Shown one piece after another: positions 56,990 through 64,000 of a stretch of 64,000 bases of DNA. The position numbers and the translations under genes were made by a program. The notes under the pieces are model-generated. The model did not search any database. It was not told where the DNA came from and saw only the letters and a list, made by a program, of their open reading frames with translations. The stretch's first letter is position 1; each line of letters starts with the position of its first letter. Source of the stretch: Cepaea nemoralis (Eukaryota > Mollusca > Gastropoda > Stylommatophora > Helicidae); NCBI GenBank assembly GCA_014155875.1, contig JACEFZ010014610.1, forward strand, positions 323,501-387,500. Reading direction: 5' to 3'.

Positions 56990-59297
56990 GATTAATAACC
57001 ACTCCATAGTAGTGAAGAACATATAATCATTTCATAAAATAGTGTTAGGAGAATGCCATGTTTGAGAATATAAATTCATGAACAATTAAAGTAAACGCGT
57101 GATGAAAATGCATGTTCGGATAGGATTCAATCCGCATCACCTCACCGTAGTAGAAACAGAAGCAAAGATGGATGTGAATAAATTGCTTTCAATATTCAGA
57201 ATACTGGACCATGCGGCATAAGTTATTCTAATAAATACCCTCCGAATAATAGCAGTCATTGACTTTTAAAATATATCACAGCGACTACTATCCTCATCTG
57301 CTGTACGCAATGGGGGAAAACAATGTATGTTTTAGTTATGGATTAACCCCTGAGAAAATCCAAAAACAAAGGCTCCCTGCATCAGCATTATGATTAATTA
57401 TTATGTAGGATTATCATGTACTTGATATCAGAAAAATGGACATGTATGTTTTTTTTCTGGTATGAGAATTTTCCCTGTTCTGATTGTTACTTTTTACTGT
57501 GGGAATATGCATTTTAATGTTGCACCTTGGGATTAGAGGATGTTGATGTAAGAATCCTTGTGCACGACAGTACTTAAAAAGCCAATGTTGAATAGCCTTG
57601 GGAAGACGTGGCATTAGAAACCACAGAGATCCTGTATAGGCTATTCTCTTCAAGAATGAGAGATACAATATCAACATGTTGGATGGACAGAATGACTTCA
57701 CTCCTCTAATTGTCCCAGTAACAACAGAACATAAAATAAAGTGAGAAAATACCTTACTCACTATTAAGAGTCATAATGGCTCTACTCAGCAATGAGGGAC
57801 AGTGGAACGTGGACACCCACTCCTTTCCCCTTCTCCCCTTGTTGTTTTGTATTTTTGTTTGTAATTGTCTTGTGAAAGTTAACACATCACAGTAGGTTAA
57901 TGCTCGTGTTGTATTCTTTGTCATCCCTTTTCTATAGAAGAGAAGCAGGTGGTGGTTGAATGTGGTGGGACTATATCACTAAACCTGGATCCTGGGTCAA
58001 CAGCCAGAAAGTGAATGTCCTAACCATAGTCTGCATCTAGAAATACCCATGGACTGCTGCGCTCAATAGCCCCATAGCGAGCAACAGATAAATTTGAAGA
58101 CAACTGATTGGGTGAGTGATTAAGTCCTATTTTAGTAGGAATATCTAGGATGGACTTCAAGATCTAATAATCTACAAAGATGAAGATCAACAGAGCAACT
58201 GACAACACTGTATCGTCTGCTTTACGTCTGAGAAGTATCACCTATAAGCCTTATCACTCAGCAAAATCAGTGCAACTATGGGACAATCCTACAAGTTACT
58301 AAAACTAGCAACAGTGAAAGCCCTTCAACTGTTGGTTGGGTTACCAAGTTAATATCCAACAATGGATAAGTCTTCGAAAGAATGTCTCACAGCTGCAACA
58401 GTCAAACATGGAATTCAGCTATTCAACAGCAAGTTCTAACTATAAACACCAACTCAAACAAATGGGAAGAAGACATTGAACCAATACAACCAAGGTACCA
58501 ACTGAAAACCATACCTACACCAGATTACCTCAAGGTTCCCAAACCTGAACACATAAAAAAAGACCACATGAAAGCAGCTAGCGGAGTAAATGCCTCTACG
58601 CCTGCAACCACAGGAATCACCTGATGGCTTGCATCCCTGGATATGTGGTGGAGTAATATTCTTCAGTTCCTTGCCTGCAACAGAATCTTCAGATGAAACC
58701 CAATGAATGACTCACCATTGTATGTTCTACACAGAAATGGAATGAATCAGAACTCTATGCTGGTCCCATGTCGGCCTAACTGCCCCATCATCAAGTGTGG
58801 GATGGCCTATCAACATGAACCGGGTGTGTGACAAAGCCTTTTGAACTAAATTGGGAAACGGTTAACATAAACCGAGCTGTTGGACAGTCGTCATCTTTTC
58901 ATCGATAAGATGAGATAGGGAAGAACCTTCTGCACGAGCTTAAGTTGCATCTCCTGAAAGTATGACAGACCTAGGCATCAATTTCAATTGGAACACAGCC
59001 CAAATGGCAACAGAGTATTCTTAAATTCAGTCTCATGGAGAGAATATGTGCTTATGTATAATTCTATTCTTGGATTATGGATTAGAAACATTCGCCAGCC
59101 AACTTCGGTGGACATACTGTGAGTAGAAAATGACTGTGAGTATAATTCTGCACGGATAATTATGGACATTAACTGCTTTGCACTGGAGAGGAATACCCAT
59201 CCGCAATGCCTAAATGAACACTATCATTAATTAATTTAATTATTAGTATCAACTGTTTTCATGTGTGAGTTTTTTCTTTTCTTTCTTCTATGACAAA
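56990..59297. other. no recognisable gene
   Basis: About 2.3 kb. A 115-codon minus-strand frame at 57414-57761 and shorter frames at 58382-58624 have no motif I recognise. Scattered LKLATVKALQLLVGLP-like residues near 58290-58345 might be an old retroelement, but I would not annotate it. Confidence 0.4.
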
Positions 59298-59657
59298 TAA
59301 AGAGTGTGTGGGACGCAGAGGTGTTTCCAAGGCACCAGGGCCGGGTTATATACTGGCCAAGACCTATTGACGCGTCCTCGTCGAGCGTCCTGGGCAACAG
59401 GTCCCTTCGGGGTCCTGGCTAAAGTCAATAGGATCGCCGATTCCTCCGAAGTCGGAGAGTGTCTGCCTGTATGGCGAGGAACCACCAGTCTGCACACCAA
59501 TAAGCCAGACATGGGACAACGGATACTCACGCAAACCTCAGGTCCTGTATGACATCACACTGATGTTGGACAACAGGATGCCTTCATCCGACATACAGGA
59601 CTTCGCGTTGGAGCTCAAGCCAACGAACACAAGCAAGCAAGCAAGTAAAGAGTGTGT
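59298..59657. mobile_element. 336-bp insertion with (AAGC)n tail and 12-bp target duplication
   Basis: TAAAGAGTGTGT is present at 59298-59309 and 59646-59657. Between them lies 336 bp starting GGGACGCAGAGG and ending in AAGCAAGCAAGCAAG. The tail and duplication are those of LINE-driven insertion on the plus strand. The body shows no polymerase III boxes, so it may be a 5'-truncated LINE 3' end or an unusual SINE; no match to other LINEs in the window is evident. Confidence 0.85.
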
Positions 59658-59659
59658 TA

Positions 59660-60051
<392 letters not shown>

Positions 60052-60514
60052 ACTGCAGATCTTGAGTTAATACCTGAACTGTTTGTCCAAAAGTGTTGTG
60101 TACATCAAGTAAATGTGGTGTCCAACAAGTGGTTGTTTATATGTTGTGAGCAATCAATATCCTTCTAGCACTATAGTTAATTTAAAGGGTGATGAAGTGG
60201 GAAGGGAAACTTACACACAGATGCCATTGGTTCAAGGATTGAACTCTTTTCTCCTGGGATTTGTGGTAAATATCCCTGATCACCCTGCATTCTAACCAGT
60301 GACCAGAGAATCAATAATACCCCCTAGACATCTTAACAATATTCTCAGGAATTAAAATCCACATCCCACAATGATGATGATCTAGAATCCAGTTGGATGT
60401 ATACCTGTTTGAGTTATATAGTCACAGACTGAATGTTACTGCTGACTTGAGTTTGGGCTGATTTACATCTGCACTAAGCAACGTTGATGCCATTAAGAAT
60501 ATAGCTAAAGTTAG

Positions 60515-60755
60515 TTGCATATCCTTTGCAGGACGTGGAGGTCAACCCCAGTGTGGTTTGGCTGTTTGTGATTTATGCAAATTTACATTCAGTAGTTTGC
60601 CATTGCTTTCTGAATGATCGGCACTCATACTTTTGTACGGAAACCAACTCAAGGCGGTTTGCTTTCAAATCGCCAGCAGCTTTGTTTCGAACGCGGTATG
60701 CGGGATTACTAATTTGTATTTATAACCCCTTTCGCCATAGAGCGATAAGAATATA
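60515..60755 (-). mobile_element. tRNA-derived SINE (family A)
   Basis: GTTGCATATCCTTTGCAGGA, TTTACATTCAGTAGTTTGCC, CATTGCTTTCTGAATGATCG, GTTTCGAACGCGG (box B, antisense) and CCCTTTCGCCATAGAG (box A, antisense) are in family order. Confidence 0.82.
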
Positions 60756-61204
60756 GTAGACTGATTTAATGTTTCAGCCTTTGAAATTGCCTTATACTGA
60801 TTTAGGTGTTTTCATTTAGAACCATTTAATGCCTCTGTGTGTTCAAGTGGGAATTCGCTACACCGATCTATCTTATCTACGTAATAACACTCACACACAA
60901 CACCGACATAAATTAAAAGGTTAATCCACAGTGCAGCCGTGCGCCACAAGGTAAGGTGCGGGTGGATGAGACAGGTGGAGGGTAGATTCAATGAAGTCAA
61001 GGTATGAAAGTATAGAACAAGTATCTCAGTTTGAGTGCCATTGGTGTGTAGTGGGCATATGGTACTACGCTCAGATTTGCAGGAATTAACAGCCTTCAAA
61101 CCGGGTATAACCTATATAGCAAGTCTATTTCTGCAGCACGGTCTGCCGAAAGCGTCACTCAGAACACGAACTCCGAAGCTCCAGCGACGACCCCTAGGAA
61201 TCTC

Positions 61205-61300
61205 CGTGAAAACTGCTTAGTCAGGAAACGAACCCACAACCCTAGAAGCACGAGACAGGCTGCTTAACCACTTCGCCACATGAGACCCCGAGGCAGTAAC
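61205..61300 (-). mobile_element. tRNA-like SINE head, unidentified family
   Basis: The minus strand reads GTGGCGAAGTGGTTAAGCAG (box A-like) and, about 35 bases on, GTTGTGGGTTCGTTTCC (box B-like, slightly altered). It could be a third SINE family. Confidence 0.55.
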
Positions 61301-61374
61301 ATTGAAGTCAAGAAATTTCTGGTAACTTTATGGGGCGGCTCGATCCACCATAAGTGATGGTAGGGAAACGCATT

Positions 61375-61450
61375 CAATTCTGCCACTGCTGGAATCGAAC
61401 TGTGCTGATAGGCAAAGCACCAACATACACGCGAGCCCGTCTCCTGACAG
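61375..61450 (-). mobile_element. second tRNA-like SINE head
   Basis: The minus strand reads GACGGGCTCGCGTGTATGTT, then CACAGTTCGATTCCAGC, a good box B (GTTCGATTCC). The box A region is degraded. It lies less than 100 bp from another tRNA-like head in the same orientation. Confidence 0.5.
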
Positions 61451-61567
61451 GAACCTGGAGATTTTAGAAGAGAACTGTAATATTTAATACAACATGATTC
61501 TTTCTTGTCTTATGAGTGAACCAATTTGTGCTGGTGTTGAAATATTGTAGCCATTCTGTTGATCTCA

Positions 61568-61775
61568 GGTGGAGCCTTGCTAGCGTAGTGGTTAGAGGCT
61601 CACTGCCGCCCTGTGTTTGTGGATTCGAATCCACATCTGGGGAGGAATTTTTAAAAATAACTTGGGTTTCCAGACCGAGCTAGCCTAAAATGGGTACCAG
61701 GAAATGTCTGGGAAAGTAATGGCCGCTGGCGGGGTACTGACCACGTCATTCATCAAGCGCCTATTTGTCTATAAA
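61568..61775 (+). mobile_element. family B SINE with clear polymerase III boxes
   Basis: TAGCGTAGTGGTTA (box A-like, 61581-61594) and GGATTCGAATCC (box B, 61621-61632) are at tRNA-like spacing. The body AAATGGGTACCAGGAAATGT, CTGGGAAAGTAATGGCCGCT and GGCGGGGTACTGACCACG is the key reference for the origin of the 47-bp satellite. Confidence 0.82.
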
Positions 61776-61828
61776 AACACGGGTCTAGCACTTTCTTTTA
61801 TCCGATTTGGTTATTCTTTTATTCCCCC

Positions 61829-61858
61829 ATCTCATCTCATCTCATCTCATCTCCTCTC
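61829..61858. repeat. (CATCT)n pentanucleotide repeat
   Basis: About five ATCTC/CATCT units downstream of the SINE. Confidence 0.85.
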
Positions 61859-61894
61859 ACCATGTTTTTTTTGTAACTTGCGGTATCGAGGTGA

Positions 61895-62245
61895 AGTATA
61901 AACAGCGGGAGAGTACCCGTTCATGCGCTTCATGTATCGATATTGCCATGGACTCTGCATTCCCTGCGTCTATCGTTTACGTGGTCGGCCTCTTCCTCTG
62001 CTTCCATCTGGTCTGTACATCATTACTTTTTTGTGGCGTACTGTTAGTTGGTAACCTACTTGCATGGCCAAACCATTTGACTTGCTGCCTTCTAAATAAA
62101 ATCTAATGCTGCTATAACCCCCGCTTTAGTCCTGATTTCTTCATTTCTGATCTTATCTCTTCTTGATATATTGAGTATTCTTCTCAGGAATCCATTACCT
62201 TTAAGCCGTTTAATTTCAAAAGATAAGTTATAACTAAGACCCGTT
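61895..62245 (-). pseudogene. LINE C-terminal fragment (endonuclease/reverse-transcriptase group)
   Basis: The minus strand reads LKGNGFLRRILNISRRDKIR, then NEEIRTKAGVIAALDF, corresponding to the RRILxxxxRDRIRNEEIRRRxG block after the reverse transcriptase in several invertebrate LINEs. Downstream residues SQMVWPCK fit the following Q-W-x-GHV block in decayed form. No other part is present. Confidence 0.65.
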
Positions 62246-62287
62246 CCAACATGCGAGTGATAATCCTGTGATCAGCCACATTTAGGA

Positions 62288-62357
<70 letters not shown>
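62288..62357. repeat. (ATT)n microsatellite
   Basis: About 68 bp of uninterrupted ATT. Confidence 0.98.
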
Positions 62358-62359
62358 TA

Positions 62360-62830
62360 AGGCCCCTTAGTCCCACTATATGAATATCGGCCCATTGTGG
62401 TCCACCAAGGTCCGTCTGCCGGTGTTAGTGGTCAGTTATTTGAGGATTCGAGTCTGCAGTTTGGCTGACCGCCTCTGTAATCTGGCCAGATCAAATGCAG
62501 ATAAATCTACACTTTGATCTTAGCCTTAATTAAGACCGATAATGTTTTATCTTTTTTAAATAAGGGATCACCGTTCCCCCAAGGACCAGAGCCGCCTCAC
62601 GTGGTGTCACGTCCCTGTATGTCATTCGGATGACCGCCTCTGCATGTGGCCTCTGGCAAGATCAACTACCGATACTACACCTTTGATCTTAGTCAATAGC
62701 CCAATGACTGAGAATCGATCTGAAAGGGGTTGTCATCCATGAGGATTATAATTAGTAATATGCAATTTGCGCACGTGATTAAAGGAGTTCTAGGCTTGCT
62801 GTTTACTATGTTCCATAGATCTTACAAGTG
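62360..62830. other. no recognisable gene; two similar 60-bp stretches
   Basis: TGACCGCCTCTGTAATCTGG (62466) and TGACCGCCTCTGCATGTGGC (62631), each followed by AGATCAA and CTACAC-TTTGATCTTAG, form an imperfect direct repeat about 165 bp apart. Confidence 0.5.
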
Positions 62831-62834
62831 CTTG

Positions 62835-62835
62835 C

Positions 62836-62875
<40 letters not shown>

Positions 62876-62950
62876 GTGTGTCTGTGAGTGTGAGTGTGAG
62901 TGTGTGCGTGTGTGTGTGTGTGTGTTTTTGTGTTTGTGTTTGTGTGTTTT
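62835..62950. repeat. (GT)n-rich microsatellite
   Basis: GT repeats with CGTG, GAGT and TTTGT interruptions. Confidence 0.96.
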
Positions 62951-63235
62951 GTCACGGGAGCTGTGTTATCTGATCGCTCACCTGTCTAGACATAATAGAA
63001 TCAAGGATTAGTGAAACTCGGCCCCACTCTGGCAGGCACGAAAAAACACCCACTTCAACATCTTCACGAGTTTCATGTGAAAAGTGTGTATGGTGCGATT
63101 ATTGCTCCTCCGCCTTCGCTACTATCGGTGTTTCTGTGCCTGCCTGGCCATGTCGCAGCCTGCCAAGACCGTACACCTTGATTGCTTATATGTTGTCACT
63201 GTCACTCACCAATCGGTGACATTAGTCGAAAGTAT

Positions 63236-63680
63236 CAATTCATTAGGCTGATTTATGTTTCTGTGAGACTGATTTATTTCTGTGAGACTGATTTATGTTT
63301 CTATGAGACTGATTTATGTTTATGGGAGGCTGGTTTATGTTTCTAAAATAAAGTTGATTTGATTTTGATTTGATTTGATTTTCTATGAGACTGATTTGTT
63401 TCCATGAGACTGATTTATGTTTCCATGAGGCTGGTTTATGTTTCTGTGATGCTGATCTATGTTTCTGGGAGGCTGTTTTATGATGATTTGAGGCTGGCTT
63501 ATGTTTCTGTGATGCCGATCTATGTTTCTGGGAGGCTGGTTTATATTTCTATGAGCCTGTTTTCTTTACGCTAAGAGGCTGGTTTATGTTTATATGAGGT
63601 TGGTTTATGTATCTATGAGGCTAATTTATGTTTCTATGAGGTTACTTTATGTCTCAATGAGGCTGCTGTACGTTTCCTAT
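63236..63680. repeat. 21-bp minisatellite, about 20 copies, interrupted by a LINE-like tail
   Basis: The unit is close to GAGGCTGGTTTATGTTTCTG. Copies grade from GAGACTGATTTATG on the left to GAGGCTGGTTTATG in the middle. At 63345-63382 the array is broken by AAAATAAAGTTGATTTGATT with further GATTT repeats, closely like the LINE 3' tail at 8185-8215. Confidence 0.92.
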
Positions 63681-64000
63681 GCAGGCATAGGTTTAGAGAT
63701 TATGGTAGCTCATCAACATACCTGCATTCTTGCGGTTAATTATGTATACAACACAGCTAGAAACTGATTGATTGATTGACTGATTTATTTAAAACTGAAG
63801 ACTTGATTAGTTTAATTGTTGTTTTTGTAGTTTAGCAAACATTACTCAGAAAAATGATATCCATAAAAGAATCAGTTTGAGGGATATTTCTTTAGAAAAT
63901 GCTATCATTAAGTTTATAAGAGCTTCGTAATATGCATTATCACAAATTTGGAAACTGAGATAATTATATTCGTTTATCATTACCTTCATAGCCCCAAATT

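Overview
This window is repeat-rich invertebrate nuclear DNA with no host gene I can recognise. The organism is most likely a mollusc, perhaps a gastropod; this is a low-confidence inference from the mixture of RTE-type and jockey/CR1-like LINEs, Ty3/gypsy, mariner and pogo elements, tRNA-derived SINEs and many microsatellites. No rRNA gene, functional tRNA gene, operon, prokaryotic signal or intact cellular coding sequence was found. Almost every open frame is transposon protein or an artefact of a tandem repeat.

Layout. 0-2 kb: a pogo/Tigger-like remnant followed by a mariner whose transposase frame is cut by a (GA)n tract. 2-6.5 kb: a LINE 3' end, an inverted Ty3/gypsy remnant (gag, CCHC knuckle, protease, integrase core; reverse transcriptase missing) and a decayed RTE LINE. 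7-13 kb: a small foldback element, LINE 3' ends, SINEs and a decayed RTE. 13.15-17.75 kb: a 4.45-kb array of a 47-bp satellite whose two edges are the two halves of one tRNA-derived SINE. 17.8-18.5 kb: an RTE 3' half. 19.1-20.7 kb: a 16-bp minisatellite. 20.7-24.2 kb: no coding signal, possibly an old LTR. 24.3-28 kb: a frameshifted LINE copy, a degenerate relative of the 47-bp satellite, and SINEs.

28-37.3 kb: a CR1/L2/jockey-like LINE on the minus strand is split by about 6.4 kb of inserted DNA. That insert contains a full-length LINE (30638-33853) with an uninterrupted 971-codon frame and a perfect 12-bp target site duplication. 37-43 kb: LINE fragments, SINEs and an RTE 3' half. 44-49 kb: a jockey-like LINE with an RNase H domain is cut into three pieces by two LTR-like elements of one family in opposite orientation, 69 bp apart, which together look like a giant inverted repeat. 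49-64 kb: SINEs, microsatellites, four more minisatellites (47, 25, about 177 and 21 bp), LINE 3' ends and a 336-bp insertion with a clean 12-bp duplication.

There is no pathway here. The interest lies in layered transposon insertion and in tandem repeats that arose inside transposons: the SINE-born satellite, and microsatellites sitting exactly on Arg-rich codons of a mariner transposase and an RTE protein. Boundaries are by eye; those defined by a target duplication are exact, others are good to tens of bases.
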